NCBI RefSeq assembly: GCF_000204135.1
Contig: NC_015408.1
Coordinates: 248,001 to 312,000 of the forward strand
Length of the DNA: 64,000 nucleotides
Direction of reading: 5' to 3'
Origin: Chlamydia pecorum E58
GTDB taxonomy: Bacteria; Chlamydiota; Chlamydiia; Chlamydiales; Chlamydiaceae
Within the stretch, counting starts at the first letter, position 1; each line of letters opens with the position of its first letter. A program made the position numbers and the translations under genes. Positions 1-11,449 of this stretch are shown here, in pieces. Under the pieces are notes generated by a model. The model searched no databases. It was not told the origin of the DNA and was given only the letters and a program-made list of their open reading frames with translations.

Positions 1-1071
1 GCCCGTGCTGGTTATCAGCAAATCAAAACGCCTCAACTAATGAATCAGCGTCTTTGGGAGATCTCAGGGCACTGGCAAAACTATAAGGAAAATATGTATA
101 CCCTTACGTTAGATGAGGAAAACTACGCCATTAAGCCAATGAACTGCCCTGGCTGTATGTTGTATTACAAAACACATCTACATAGCTACAAGGAATTCCC
201 CTTAAGGGTAGCAGAAATTGGTCATGTGCACCGTCATGAAGTTTCTGGAGCGCTTTCTGGATTGATGCGAGTGCGAGCATTTCATCAAGATGACGCGCAC
301 GTCTTCTTAACTCCCGAGCAAGTTGAAGAAGAAACGCTGAATATTCTTGATTTGGTTGCCAAACTTTATCACACGTTCGGTTTGGCATATCATTTAGAGC
401 TTTCCACGCGGCCAAAAACAGGAACTATAGGAAGTGATGAACTCTGGGAACACGCCACATCAGCGCTTCAACGCGCTTTGGAGAAGTCTGGCTCTTCCTT
501 TATCATTACTCCTGAAGAAGGTGCTTTCTACGGGCCAAAAATTGATATCCACGTCAAGGATGCTATTAACCGTACGTGGCAATGTGGGACAATACAATTA
601 GATATGTTCTTGCCTGAGCGCTTCCATCTTGAGTATACCAATGCAGAAGGAGGGAAAAGCATTCCGGTTATGCTTCACCGAGCTTTGTTTGGCTCCATAG
701 AAAGGTTCTTAGGCATCCTTATCGAACATTTCAAAGGAAAGTTCCCTCTATGGATAAGCCCTGAGCAGGTTCGTTTGATCACCGTTGCGGACAGGCATAT
801 TCCTCGTGCGCGAGAGCTAGCACAAAAATGGCAAAATCTCGGCCTTGTAGTCACCGTGGATGATGCAAGTGAATCTGTAAGCAAGAAAATTCGCAATGCG
901 CAAACAATGCAGGTGAATTATATGGTTACGCTTGGAGACCAAGAAGTTGCCAATAATACTCTAGCTATACGTACGCGGGACAATCGTGTGATTAATGATG
1001 TGTCTGAAGAAAAATTCCTAAACGCCATACTTGAAGAAAAGAATTCTTTAAGCTTAACTGCATTATTGTAG
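1..1071 (+). CDS. thrS: Threonyl-tRNA synthetase, C-terminal part (5' end outside window)
   Basis: Charges tRNA-Thr with threonine in the cytoplasm. The reading frame is open from base 1, so only the last 356 codons of an enzyme that is usually about 640 residues are seen: most of the class II catalytic core and the anticodon-binding domain. Visible motifs are the zinc-site stretch MNCPGC, motif 2 ([18 protein letters not shown] followed by QDDAH), the motif 3 stretch [19 protein letters not shown], and the C-terminal anticodon-binding fold from about base 740. An internal ATG at 40 is not the true start, because the family sequence GYQQIKTPQ continues upstream of it. It is followed after 27 bases by parA on the same strand and may be cotranscribed with it. 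The identification is secure. Confidence 0.97.
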   Translation, partial: ARAGYQQIKTPQLMNQRLWEISGHWQNYKENMYTLTLDEENYAIKPMNCPGCMLYYKTHLHSYKEFPLRVAEIGHVHRHEVSGALSGLMRVRAFHQDDAHVFLTPEQVEEETLNILDLVAKLYHTFGLAYHLELSTRPKTGTIGSDELWEHATSALQRALEKSGSSFIITPEEGAFYGPKIDIHVKDAINRTWQCGTIQLDMFLPERFHLEYTNAEGGKSIPVMLHRALFGSIERFLGILIEHFKGKFPLWISPEQVRLITVADRHIPRARELAQKWQNLGLVVTVDDASESVSKKIRNAQTMQVNYMVTLGDQEVANNTLAIRTRDNRVINDVSEEKFLNAILEEKNSLSLTALL

Positions 1072-1098
1072 TCAAAAAATTTAGGGATAGCTCTTAGT

Positions 1099-1866
1099 AT
1101 GCAAACAATTGCTGTAAACAGTTTTAAAGGAGGAACTGCCAAAACATCAACCACGTTGCATCTAGGAGCAGCTTTAGCTCAATATCATCACGCTAGAGTA
1201 TTGCTTATTGATTTTGATGCCCAAGCGAACCTTACCTCAGGGCTAGGCTTAGACCCTGACTGTTATGATAGCTTGGCAGTAGTATTGCAAGGCGAAAAGG
1301 ACATTCATGAAGTGATCCGCCCGATTGAGGATTCCGATGTGGATTTAATCCCTGCGGATACGTGGTTGGAGCGGGTTGAGGTCTCAGGAAATCTTGCTGC
1401 AGACCGCTACTCTCATGAACGCCTAAAGCACATTCTTAAAGAGGTGGAGAGCGATTATGACTATGTCATAATCGACACTCCTCCCTCTTTATGCTGGCTT
1501 ACAGAATCCGCGTTGATTGCTGCTGATCATGCATTAATCTGTGCCACCCCAGAATTTTATAGTGTAAAGGGTTTAGAACGGCTAGCAGGATTCATTCAAG
1601 GAATCGCTGCACGCCATCCTTTAACAGTTCTGGGAGTGGCATTATCTTTTTGGAACTGTAGAGGAAAAAACAATGCAACGTTTGCTCAACTGATCCAAAA
1701 AACTTTCCCTGGAAAACTTCTCGAAACCAAAATCCGCAGGGATATTACGATTTCTGAAGCGGCAATTTATGGAAAGCCCGTATTTGCCACAGCACCGAGT
1801 GGGCGAGCTTCCGAAGATTACCTGAAATTGACAAAAGAGCTACTAACCTTATTAAAAGACGTGTAA
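1099..1866 (+). CDS. parA: ParA/MinD-family ATPase, pGP5-D-like
   Basis: This is a 255-residue Walker-type partition ATPase, corresponding to CT582. The deviant Walker A KGGTAKTST is at residues 10-18, a Walker A' stretch with IDFDAQANLTSGLG follows near residue 38, and the Walker B stretch is VIIDTPPS. The family binds DNA non-specifically in an ATP-dependent way and positions plasmids, chromosomes or protein assemblies. Chlamydial plasmids encode a close relative (pGP5-D), and the next gene resembles pGP6-D, so the pair mirrors the plasmid arrangement. No ParB gene or obvious parS site is adjacent. Whether it segregates the chromosome, acts on the plasmid or regulates transcription is not shown by the sequence. 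Confidence 0.93.
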   Translation: MQTIAVNSFKGGTAKTSTTLHLGAALAQYHHARVLLIDFDAQANLTSGLGLDPDCYDSLAVVLQGEKDIHEVIRPIEDSDVDLIPADTWLERVEVSGNLAADRYSHERLKHILKEVESDYDYVIIDTPPSLCWLTESALIAADHALICATPEFYSVKGLERLAGFIQGIAARHPLTVLGVALSFWNCRGKNNATFAQLIQKTFPGKLLETKIRRDITISEAAIYGKPVFATAPSGRASEDYLKLTKELLTLLKDV

Positions 1867-1870
1867 TTCG

Positions 1871-2623
1871 ATGGGGAATTTAAAAACTCTATTAGAGAAC
1901 CGCTTTAAAAAAACCTCGCCAAATAAGGTAGAGTCTTTAGCCCGCAAGCGCATGGAAGGGGAGCTTTCTCCCATGCCAAGAAAAACTACGCAACATCTTC
2001 TCTCTTCTCAGGAGCAAGATAGGCTTCAAAAATTATTGGAACACTATTCTCTAGAGAAACAGGTAAAACAACAAGACGTCCAATATCTTTGTGTCCTTTC
2101 AGCAGAGATCAAACAAATCCATCACCAAGCTGTCCTGTTACATGGAGAGCGGATTAAGAAAGTCCGTGATCTTCTCAAAAGCTACCGTGAAGGGGCTTTT
2201 TCTTCTTGGCTGATGCTCACCTACGGAAACCGACAAACCCCGTATAACTTCCTCGTATATTATGAATTGTTTTCTTTGCTTCCAGATGCTTTAAAAATAG
2301 AGGCAGAAAAGATGCCTCGACAAGCAATGTATACACTAGCGTCTCGACAGGGCTCTCAAGAGAAAAAAGAAGAGATTATCCGCAATTATAAAGGGGAAAA
2401 TAAAGACGAACTTCTTCGCATTATCCGCAAAGAATTTCCTTTAATTGCTTCAGACTGTCGTCAGACGTCTGTATCCAAACAAGCACTCGCGTTTCTTGTA
2501 AAAGGAACACAGCTTCTTAGTAAGTGCTCTACACTATCCTTAGAAGAAAAAGGCACTTTGGAAAAATTGCTAAAAAAACTTAAAAAAGTTAAAAATAACC
2601 TCTTTCCTGATACAAAGGTATGA
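1871..2623 (+). CDS. pGP6-D-like protein (CT583 family)
   Basis: A 250-residue soluble, highly charged protein with Lys/Glu-rich segments and no membrane segment or signal peptide. I recognise it as the chromosomal relative of the chlamydial plasmid protein pGP6-D because of its place directly after the ParA gene and its general sequence (a central stretch with SYREGAFSSWLMLTYGNRQTPYN). It starts 4 bases after the parA stop. The position next to a ParA suggests a ParB-like or accessory role, but no helix-turn-helix or ParB CTPase motif is obvious to me. The function is unknown. Confidence 0.85.
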   Translation: MGNLKTLLENRFKKTSPNKVESLARKRMEGELSPMPRKTTQHLLSSQEQDRLQKLLEHYSLEKQVKQQDVQYLCVLSAEIKQIHHQAVLLHGERIKKVRDLLKSYREGAFSSWLMLTYGNRQTPYNFLVYYELFSLLPDALKIEAEKMPRQAMYTLASRQGSQEKKEEIIRNYKGENKDELLRIIRKEFPLIASDCRQTSVSKQALAFLVKGTQLLSKCSTLSLEEKGTLEKLLKKLKKVKNNLFPDTKV

Positions 2624-2628
2624 TCACT

Positions 2629-3183
2629 ATGGCGTCGAAAGCAAAAACACTCGAACTTGAAGACAATGTATTTTTCCTTCTTGAGGGAAATTTAAAAAGG
2701 ATTTTTGCGACCCCAATTGGTTATACGACATTCCGAGAGTTTCAAAATGTAGTCTTTAATTGTGCCAATGGCCAGCAAGAGGCTGCGAACTTTTTCTTTG
2801 AAATGCTAATTAATGGAAAGCTGACACAAGAGGTAACTCCTCACCAAAAACAAGCTGCGCAAAAGCTCATTGCAGAGTTCATGATGCCAATTCGTGTCTC
2901 TAAAGACATCCATGAACGTGGGGAATTTATTAACTTCATCACTTCAGATATGCTAGCGCAGCAAGAACGCTGTATTTTTTTAAATCGCCTAGCTCGTGTA
3001 GATGGGCAAGAGTTCCTCCTCATGACAGATGTACAAAATACCTGCCACCTTATCCGTCATTTACTTGCTAGACTTTTAGAAGCACAGAAGAATCCCATTG
3101 GGGAAAAAAACCTTCTAGAAATTCAAGAAGAAATTGAATCTTTGAAAAATCACTTTGAGGAGCTTTCAAAAGCCCTTCAATAA
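2629..3183 (+). CDS. CT584-like type III secretion-associated protein
   Basis: A 184-residue protein matching the conserved chlamydial protein CT584 (core [19 protein letters not shown] and [20 protein letters not shown]). That family has been proposed as a type III secretion needle-tip or tip-associated protein and forms hexamers; the role is still debated. I prefer the ATG at 2629 because an AAAGG element at 2614-2618 is correctly spaced from it. An upstream ATG at 2620, overlapping the previous stop codon, would add only three residues. No signal peptide or membrane helix is visible. It is embedded in a plus-strand run between the pGP6-D-like gene and trpS with no other secretion genes nearby. 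Confidence 0.88.
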   Translation: MASKAKTLELEDNVFFLLEGNLKRIFATPIGYTTFREFQNVVFNCANGQQEAANFFFEMLINGKLTQEVTPHQKQAAQKLIAEFMMPIRVSKDIHERGEFINFITSDMLAQQERCIFLNRLARVDGQEFLLMTDVQNTCHLIRHLLARLLEAQKNPIGEKNLLEIQEEIESLKNHFEELSKALQ

Positions 3184-3191
3184 TCAGAATT

Positions 3192-4235
3192 ATGAATAAA
3201 AAAAAGCGTATACTTACTGGGGATCGTCCTACAGGAAAACTTCATTTGGGTCACTGGATAGGTTCTATAAAGAATCGCTTAGAACTTCAAAATCATCCTG
3301 AATACGAATGTTTCTTTATCATTGCGGATCTGCATACAATGACAACAAAAGTCCGCAAAGAAGAAGTTTTAGACGTGGATAACAATGTATATGAAGTTCT
3401 TGCAGATTGGCTAAGTGTAGGGATAGATCCCACAAAATCTACAATTTATCTTCAATCTCTTATTCCAGAGATTTATGAGCTTCATTTACTCTTTTCTATG
3501 CTGATTTCTATAAATCGCGTTATGGGGATCCCTAGTCTGAAAGAGATGGCGAAAAACGCCTCAATAGAAGAGGGAGGACTTTCTTATGGTCTGATTGGCT
3601 ATCCCGTATTACAAAGTGCGGATATCCTCCTTGCAAAAGCCCAGCTGGTACCTGTAGGGAAGGATAACGAAGCCCACATTGAGCTCACCCGAGATATCGC
3701 AAGAAACTTCAATCGTTTATATGGGGAGATCTTCCCAGAGCCTGAGGTTCTCCAAGGAGAGTTGACCTCTTTAGTTGGAATTGATGGTCAGGGGAAGATG
3801 AGCAAATCTGCAAATAACGCGATTTATCTTTCTGACGATGAAGCAACCATTCAAGAAAAAGTCCGCAGAATGTATACGGATCCCAGTCGTATCCATGCGA
3901 CAACGCCAGGTCGCGTTGAAGGCAATCCTGTGTTTATTTACCATGATCTGTTTAATCCTAATAAAGATGAGGTAGAGGATTTCAAGACTCGCTACCGTCA
4001 AGGCAATATCAAAGATACAGAAGTTAAGGCTCGCCTTGCTGAAGAGATCTTGTCTTTCCTTAAGCCTTTTAGGGAACGACGGATGGAATTCTTAGCTCAT
4101 CCTCAGCTCCTTCAAGAGGCCCTACAACAGGGCACGTTACGGATGCGGGAGGTAGCAAAAGCCACAATGGAAGAGGTCCACGAGAAATTAGGACTTAGCC
4201 ATAAATGGCGGGCTTTGCTGAATTCCTCTCTATGA
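3192..4235 (+). CDS. trpS: Tryptophanyl-tRNA synthetase
   Basis: A class I aminoacyl-tRNA synthetase of 347 residues that charges tRNA-Trp. The HIGH-type signature is HLGH at residues 18-21 within GKLHLGHW, and the KMSKS loop (KMSKSANN) is near residue 202. The length is normal for bacterial TrpS. It begins 8 bases after the CT584-like gene and its stop overlaps the start of uvrB by four bases (ATGA), so it is probably part of the same transcription unit. No leader peptide or trp attenuator is visible in the very short upstream gap. Confidence 0.97.
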   Translation: MNKKKRILTGDRPTGKLHLGHWIGSIKNRLELQNHPEYECFFIIADLHTMTTKVRKEEVLDVDNNVYEVLADWLSVGIDPTKSTIYLQSLIPEIYELHLLFSMLISINRVMGIPSLKEMAKNASIEEGGLSYGLIGYPVLQSADILLAKAQLVPVGKDNEAHIELTRDIARNFNRLYGEIFPEPEVLQGELTSLVGIDGQGKMSKSANNAIYLSDDEATIQEKVRRMYTDPSRIHATTPGRVEGNPVFIYHDLFNPNKDEVEDFKTRYRQGNIKDTEVKARLAEEILSFLKPFRERRMEFLAHPQLLQEALQQGTLRMREVAKATMEEVHEKLGLSHKWRALLNSSL

Positions 4236-6196
4236 CGTTTCACCTTCATTCTCCTTTTCAACCATGTGGAGACCAACCTGAAGCCATTGCAAAGCTATGC
4301 TCTGGGTTAAAGGAGAATGTTCGTGCTCAAGTGCTTCTAGGAGCAACAGGTTCAGGGAAAACATTTACCATAGCGAATGTGATTGCCCAAGCAAACCTCC
4401 CTACACTGGTATTAGCCCATAATAAGACACTAGCAGCTCAGCTCTATCAAGAGTTCCGGGAGTTCTTTCCTGAGAATGCTGTCGAATACTTCATTTCGTA
4501 TTATGACTATTATCAGCCTGAGGCGTATATTGCCCGTAGTGACACCTATATAGAAAAAAGCTTATTAATCAATGATGAGATTGATAAGTTGCGCTTATCT
4601 GCAACACGTTCAATTTTAGAGCGTCGTGACACCTTAATAGTCTCTTCTGTTTCCTGTATTTATGGTATAGGCTCTCCCGAAAATTATCTTTCTATGACGT
4701 TAGAATTACAGGTCGGAAAGGCATACCCTAGGGATCTTCTTACCTCACAATTAGCGAAAATGCATTATCAAGCCTCTCCTCTTCCCCAGCGCAGTGCTTT
4801 TCGAGAACTCGGAAGTGTACTAGATGTTTTCCCTGCCTATGAAAATCAAGCTCTTCGGCTAGAGTTTGCTAACGATACTCTAGTCTCTATCGATATTTGT
4901 GATCCCCTGACAATGCTCCCTCAGAGCTCAACGACACAAACAATACTTTACCCCGGATCACATTATGTTACACCTGAAGCAATTCGAGAATATGCTGTAC
5001 GCTCTATCCGAGAAGAACTGGAAGAACGCCTGAAGTTTTTCGAAACACGCCCTGTAGAACAAGAACGGTTATTTCAAAGAACCACGCATGATATCGAAAT
5101 GATCAAGGAAATTGGCTTTTGTAAAGGGATCGAAAATTACTCTCGTCATTTCACGGGAGCTCCCCCCGGAGCACCGCCAGCATGCCTGCTGGATTATTTC
5201 CCTGAGGAGTTTTTACTCATAGTGGATGAGTCCCACCAAACACTTCCACAAATACGTGCAATGTATAGAGGAGATAGATCTCGAAAAGAAGCCTTGGTAG
5301 AATATGGTTTTCGTTTGCCTTCCGCATTTGATAACCGTCCCCTTACCTATGAAGAAGCTCAGAAATACTTCCGCAAGGTGATCTATGTTTCTGCAACTCC
5401 TGGAGACACAGAGCTCAAAAAAAGCCAAGGGCATATTGTTGAACAAATTCTTCGTCCTACAGGGATCCCAGATCCCCTTCCGGAAATTCGGCCTGCTACA
5501 GGGCAAGTTGATGACCTCCTAGAGGAAATCCGCGTAAGATTAGCAAAAACACATGAGAAAATCTTAGTAATCTCCCTAACAAAAAAGCTTGCAGAAGAGA
5601 TCGCAGTGTTTCTCAATGAGCTGGAGATTCCCGCAGCCTACCTCCATGCAGATATAGAAACTGCCGAGCGTACCCACATCTTAGCCGATCTACGCACAGG
5701 GAAAATCGACGTGCTCATTGGAGTCAACCTCCTTCGTGAAGGGCTGGATCTTCCTGAAGTATCTTTAGTTGCCATTTTAGATGCAGACAAGGAAGGCTTT
5801 TTGCGCAGCACTTCCTCACTCATTCAGTTTTGTGGCAGAGCTGCAAGGAACGTTCATGGGAAAGTAATTTTCTACGCAGATAAAAAAACTCCTGCTATCG
5901 AAGCGACTCTGAAAGAAGCTGCCCGCCGCAGGCAGATCCAAATTGCGTACAACAAAAAACATAACCTCACCCCCCGCCCCATCATCAAAGCAGTCTTTTC
6001 CAATCCTATTCCTCAAGGAACAAAAAAAGATCCTTTTCCCCAAGAACAAGAGCTCTCCCAAGAGGAGCTAGAGAAACTCATTAAGAAAAATGAAAAGCTC
6101 ATGCTTCTTGCTGCTGAAGAGTTTCGTTTCGAAGATGCAGCAAAATACCGTGATCTCATCCACTCGTACAAAAAGCGACTTCTAGAGCTCTCCTAA
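4232..6196 (+). CDS. uvrB: Excinuclease ABC subunit B
   Basis: The damage-verifying helicase-like subunit of UvrABC nucleotide excision repair, 654 residues. Walker A GATGSGKT is at 37-44, the Tyr-rich beta-hairpin that probes DNA ([11 protein letters not shown]) is near 90-100, [10 protein letters not shown] marks the DExH box, and the C-terminal UVR motif that contacts UvrC lies at roughly 610-650. I chose the ATG at 4232 ([13 protein letters not shown] overlap with trpS). The in-frame ATG at 4205 would add nine residues coded inside trpS and is not family-like. Only the uvrB member of the uvrABC set is in this window. Confidence 0.96.
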   Translation: MTFHLHSPFQPCGDQPEAIAKLCSGLKENVRAQVLLGATGSGKTFTIANVIAQANLPTLVLAHNKTLAAQLYQEFREFFPENAVEYFISYYDYYQPEAYIARSDTYIEKSLLINDEIDKLRLSATRSILERRDTLIVSSVSCIYGIGSPENYLSMTLELQVGKAYPRDLLTSQLAKMHYQASPLPQRSAFRELGSVLDVFPAYENQALRLEFANDTLVSIDICDPLTMLPQSSTTQTILYPGSHYVTPEAIREYAVRSIREELEERLKFFETRPVEQERLFQRTTHDIEMIKEIGFCKGIENYSRHFTGAPPGAPPACLLDYFPEEFLLIVDESHQTLPQIRAMYRGDRSRKEALVEYGFRLPSAFDNRPLTYEEAQKYFRKVIYVSATPGDTELKKSQGHIVEQILRPTGIPDPLPEIRPATGQVDDLLEEIRVRLAKTHEKILVISLTKKLAEEIAVFLNELEIPAAYLHADIETAERTHILADLRTGKIDVLIGVNLLREGLDLPEVSLVAILDADKEGFLRSTSSLIQFCGRAARNVHGKVIFYADKKTPAIEATLKEAARRRQIQIAYNKKHNLTPRPIIKAVFSNPIPQGTKKDPFPQEQELSQEELEKLIKKNEKLMLLAAEEFRFEDAAKYRDLIHSYKKRLLELS

Positions 6197-6232
6197 CAAA
6201 ACTTATTTACTTTTTGTAAGGACAAAATCTAA

Positions 6233-7597
<1,365 letters not shown>

Positions 7598-7688
7598 AAA
7601 AGAAACAGAATTTTTATATACTACGAAAAAATCCATTCTTTAAAAAGAGTTTGTGCTTCTTAAAGAAGATGGTTTAGTTGTTATATAA

Positions 7689-9602
7689 ATGATTCCTTTT
7701 ACTAAAACTATTGGGTTCCGGTTATGGTTAGCGTGCGTAACTGCAATCATTGTTCCCTTGGGGATCAATATTGTCTTGCTTAACCTAGGGCAATACCACT
7801 CTACAGTAAAATCCATCTCCACGGCACTAAGGGAAAATACTGCATTTAAAGCCAATACTTTCATGCAAATTGTCCCTTTAAATTCGGATGTCCTTTCTTT
7901 GTTCTCCGAGGTATTGCAGTTAAATAAAGGTGTTCCTAACGCTCCAGATTGGGCTTTAAGCAATGAAATGCAAAAGATCTTTCATCAGACCTATGATGAG
8001 ATCTCCCTGATCAAAATTCAAGAAAACGGAGAGAAAATCGTTGTTGCGTCGAGTCTCCCCGAGCATTTGGGGAAAAATTACAATGACAACATCACCATCA
8101 CTCCAGACAAAACGCTCTTAGCTTCGTTTAAGCGTGGGGAGACTTCTGATGAGATGTTTACTGTGATGCAATTGAACCTCTTCGATCCTAAAACTCAAGA
8201 TCTTCAAGGGATTATATATACTACATTTAATGCTAAAGATCTCTTAAAGAACTTCATGATCAACCAACAGGACTACCTTACAATAAAAACTGCGATCCTA
8301 TCTAAGCATGGGGTGATCCTCAAAGCTTCAGATCCTGCTCTAAATCTTAGAAGGATCTCTCCCAACATTTCCCAAGAGGAGTTTTGCCAGGGGTTTCTGA
8401 ATCATGATCTCTGCACGAAAACTTTGTACTTAGAGCCTCTTCAGCTTCACCCTCTTCCTTCCATTGGAGAAAATTTTTTCTCTTTTACCATCAAAAATAA
8501 AGAAATGTGGGGCTACATGGAAGACCTCCCTAGTATGGACATTTCTATTCTATCTTACAGCCAAAAAAGCCTAAGCTTCTCCCCCTTATGGAAAGAAGTA
8601 GTCGTGTCTTTTGCCTACTTTTTCTTTATCCTCTTTGGAAGCTTCTTAGCGTTCCTTGTGGCCAAGAGGCTCTCTTTACCTATCCGCAAGCTCGCAACAA
8701 CCATGATTGCCACAAGAAAAACCCTAAAATATCCCCCCTACACTGAAGATTCCCTAGGGTTTGAGATTAATCGCTTAGGGGAGATTTTCAACGCTATGGT
8801 GGATAATTTAGAAAAACAGCAAGAGCTCGCAAAAAAAAATTTCCTCCTTAAAGAAAATGCCCAAAATGCTCTTCAGCTAGGAGAACAAGCCCAACAAAGG
8901 CTTCTCCCTAATGCTCTTCCCTCAGCTCCAGATGTACAAATAGCTAAAGCTTACATTCCCGCGGTTACTGTAGGGGGAGACTTCTTCGATGTATTTACCC
9001 TAGGGGAAGGGCATAATGCTAAACTCTTTTTGATCGTTGCAGATGCTTCGGGGAAGGGTGTCAACGCCTGTGGATATTCACTATTCCTGAAAAATATGCT
9101 GCGAACTTTTCTTTCACATTCCTCCTCCTTAAAAGAAGCTATTGAAAAAACTTCCTCTCTTTTTTATGAAAATACCGCAGATTCCGGGATGTTTGTCACC
9201 CTATGTGTCTATAGCTACAGCTACGCTTCGCAAACTCTAGAGTACTATTCCTGCGGCCACAATCCCGCCTGTTACGTCACCCCCCAAGGAGAATCCTGCT
9301 TGCTCTTTCATCAGGGCATGGCATTAGGATTCCTCCCCACCATAGCTAAAGCTTCATCCATCCTCTTCCACCCCCAACCTGGATCTCTTCTTATTCTCTA
9401 TTCTGATGGGATTACTGAAGCTCATAATGCCCAGCAAGAAATGTTCGGAGAGGAGAGGTTATTAGCTCTCGCTCGCACACTGACAAACAAAACCGCTGAA
9501 GAAGCAGTTCATGCTCTTATGCTTGCTGTAAAAACTTTTGTAGGCAACCAGCCCCAACACGACGATATTACCCTGATTATTCTTAAGATACTCGCATCAT
9601 GA
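7689..9602 (+). CDS. rsbU: RsbU-type PP2C phosphatase with periplasmic sensor
   Basis: A 637-residue inner-membrane Ser/Thr phosphatase (CT588), thought to dephosphorylate an RsbV anti-anti-sigma factor in a partner-switching pathway. Order: membrane helix at about 8-32, a periplasmic sensor domain of some 270 residues (Cache-like by layout), a second helix near 304-328, a HAMP-like linker, then a SpoIIE/PP2C domain from about 400. Metal-binding motifs are complete: GGDFFDVF near 429, VADASGKGVNA near 450, SDGITEA near 571 and HDDITLII at the C-terminus. The C. trachomatis sensor has been reported to bind alpha-ketoglutarate, which would link the pathway to TCA-cycle state. It overlaps the next gene by ATGA, and the two share architecture. 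Confidence 0.93.
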   Translation: MIPFTKTIGFRLWLACVTAIIVPLGINIVLLNLGQYHSTVKSISTALRENTAFKANTFMQIVPLNSDVLSLFSEVLQLNKGVPNAPDWALSNEMQKIFHQTYDEISLIKIQENGEKIVVASSLPEHLGKNYNDNITITPDKTLLASFKRGETSDEMFTVMQLNLFDPKTQDLQGIIYTTFNAKDLLKNFMINQQDYLTIKTAILSKHGVILKASDPALNLRRISPNISQEEFCQGFLNHDLCTKTLYLEPLQLHPLPSIGENFFSFTIKNKEMWGYMEDLPSMDISILSYSQKSLSFSPLWKEVVVSFAYFFFILFGSFLAFLVAKRLSLPIRKLATTMIATRKTLKYPPYTEDSLGFEINRLGEIFNAMVDNLEKQQELAKKNFLLKENAQNALQLGEQAQQRLLPNALPSAPDVQIAKAYIPAVTVGGDFFDVFTLGEGHNAKLFLIVADASGKGVNACGYSLFLKNMLRTFLSHSSSLKEAIEKTSSLFYENTADSGMFVTLCVYSYSYASQTLEYYSCGHNPACYVTPQGESCLLFHQGMALGFLPTIAKASSILFHPQPGSLLILYSDGITEAHNAQQEMFGEERLLALARTLTNKTAEEAVHALMLAVKTFVGNQPQHDDITLIILKILAS

Positions 9603-11449
9603 AGCAAACACTCACAAAGCGTATTCTTCTATTTCTATTTTTAGTCATTCCGATTCCTCTTATTCTGAATCTTATAGTGATTAGCTATTTTTCCTTTTCT
9701 GCAGCAAAAACCAACTGCGTCCAAACGTTATACTCCCACGCGACAAACCTCAGCATAGAATTCGATAAAAGACTGTCCATCCACAAGCTCTTCATCGACA
9801 GACTTGCCAACACCCTATCTTTAAAAACCTATGCCTCTGCAGTTGAAGGCTACACCTTTGCTGCAAATGAACTCCATGTTCTTCCAGATACGGATGTTTC
9901 TCTCTGCCTAATTAACGTCTTGGATGGTTCTATACACACCAAATATCCTGGAGACCCATTTATCCGTTATCTTAAGGAACATCCCGAACTAAAAAAGAAA
10001 CTCAGCGCAAACATAGGCCGAGCTCTTCTTCTGACTATCGAAAGCTCCAAACCCCAACACTACCTTGTTCTCACTGAAGATATCACCCCGTGGAACTCCC
10101 CGCAAATTTCAGGCCTTCTTGTAGGATTTTACCCTATGGCATTCTTACAAAAAGACCTCTTTCAATCCTTGCATATCACCCAGGGGAACATCTACTTACT
10201 AAACAAATATGGTGAAACTCTCTTCTCCTCCCAACCAGACGAAGAGCTCCCTATTTTTTCCTTAGATCTTCCGAACCTCCCAAAGATCTCTCCAAAGGTT
10301 TCTTCTTCATTAAAGATCTCTGCTCCTCCTAAAGTTCTACGAGAAAAGAACCTTGTCAGCATCACCATAAAAGGCAAGCGCTACCTAGGGCTGCTGCTAA
10401 ATAAGATCCCGATTCAAGGGACTTACACGCTCTCTTTAATTCCCCTTAGGGAGCTGATTCGAGAAAGCCTCACCCTCCCTTTAAATATCTTCATATTTTA
10501 TGTTTTAGCTTTCTGCCTTATGGGGTGGATCTTTTCCAAAATTAACAAGAAGCTTAACCAGCCTCTACAAGAGCTCACTCTCTGTATGGAGTCTGCATGG
10601 CGAGGGAACCACAATGTCCGCTTTGAACCCCAACCCTACGGATACGAAATCAACGAACTTGGCAATATCTTTAACTGCACCCATCTGCTCTTGCTAAACT
10701 CTATAGAAAAAGCTGATATCGAATATGCTTTCGGAACGCGGCTACAAAAAGAACTCACCATTTTAGAATCCCTGCAGAACTCTCTGTTAAGCCCTGCTTT
10801 CCCTACCTTTCCGGGGATCACCTTCTTCTTAAAACACCTTCAGGGAAAACAACTTTCTGGGCACTTTTACGGATGGAGCCCCAAAGATCCCCATATTCTC
10901 CTTGGTGTCGTTGGCCTCGCAGGCGATGTTGGACTCCCCTCCTACCTCTATGCCTTATCTGCCCGCAGTCTCTTTCTTGCCTATGCTACGCTTTACTCCT
11001 CACTGACACAGGTCAGCGAAGAAACTACAAAGAGCTTCTCCACAACAACAGAAGGAAATGAAGCTTCTGTCTCCATGACATTCTTAAAATACTCCTCAGA
11101 AACTCAAGAGCTCTCCTTCCTCTCTACTGGGGGGCATGCTCCTACTGTATTTCTCAAACGCAAAGATACCTTCTCACATCTCCCCTCACCAAGCTCTCTC
11201 CCCATACTTCCAGGGGATCTCCTAATTTTCGTCACGGGAAGCCAAGCTCTCATACAACATCTCTCTACACTTCCTCTAGAAGCTCTCCTTAAAGATTCGC
11301 TCTCTCCCGTAAACGATGACAACTTCATTTCCTCTTTAGTGGAACTCCTAAACTCTCAAAACCTTACGGAAACAGAAGGCACCCTGACTATCCTGAAGTT
11401 TTCCCTTCAAGCGCCTATGCAAAACCAAGTCACTGAGCGCTCTTTATAG
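9599..11449 (+). CDS. RsbU-like membrane protein with degenerate PP2C domain (CT589 family)
   Basis: A 616-residue protein with the same layout as RsbU: helix at about 9-33, periplasmic region, helix near 293-316, HAMP-like linker (LNQPLQELTLCMESAWRG) and a C-terminal SpoIIE-like domain. The catalytic motifs are eroded. The position of RsbU's GGDFFD reads LSGHFYG near residue 419, VADASGKG reads VVGLAGDVG, and SDGITEA reads VTGSQALI. GGHAPTVFL and a final NDDN survive. I infer a catalytically dead paralogue that may act as a second sensor or a partner of RsbU, with which it is translationally coupled. Its 3' end overlaps the convergent Inc-like gene by 20 bases. Confidence 0.85.
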   Translation: MKQTLTKRILLFLFLVIPIPLILNLIVISYFSFSAAKTNCVQTLYSHATNLSIEFDKRLSIHKLFIDRLANTLSLKTYASAVEGYTFAANELHVLPDTDVSLCLINVLDGSIHTKYPGDPFIRYLKEHPELKKKLSANIGRALLLTIESSKPQHYLVLTEDITPWNSPQISGLLVGFYPMAFLQKDLFQSLHITQGNIYLLNKYGETLFSSQPDEELPIFSLDLPNLPKISPKVSSSLKISAPPKVLREKNLVSITIKGKRYLGLLLNKIPIQGTYTLSLIPLRELIRESLTLPLNIFIFYVLAFCLMGWIFSKINKKLNQPLQELTLCMESAWRGNHNVRFEPQPYGYEINELGNIFNCTHLLLLNSIEKADIEYAFGTRLQKELTILESLQNSLLSPAFPTFPGITFFLKHLQGKQLSGHFYGWSPKDPHILLGVVGLAGDVGLPSYLYALSARSLFLAYATLYSSLTQVSEETTKSFSTTTEGNEASVSMTFLKYSSETQELSFLSTGGHAPTVFLKRKDTFSHLPSPSSLPILPGDLLIFVTGSQALIQHLSTLPLEALLKDSLSPVNDDNFISSLVELLNSQNLTETEGTLTILKFSLQAPMQNQVTERSL

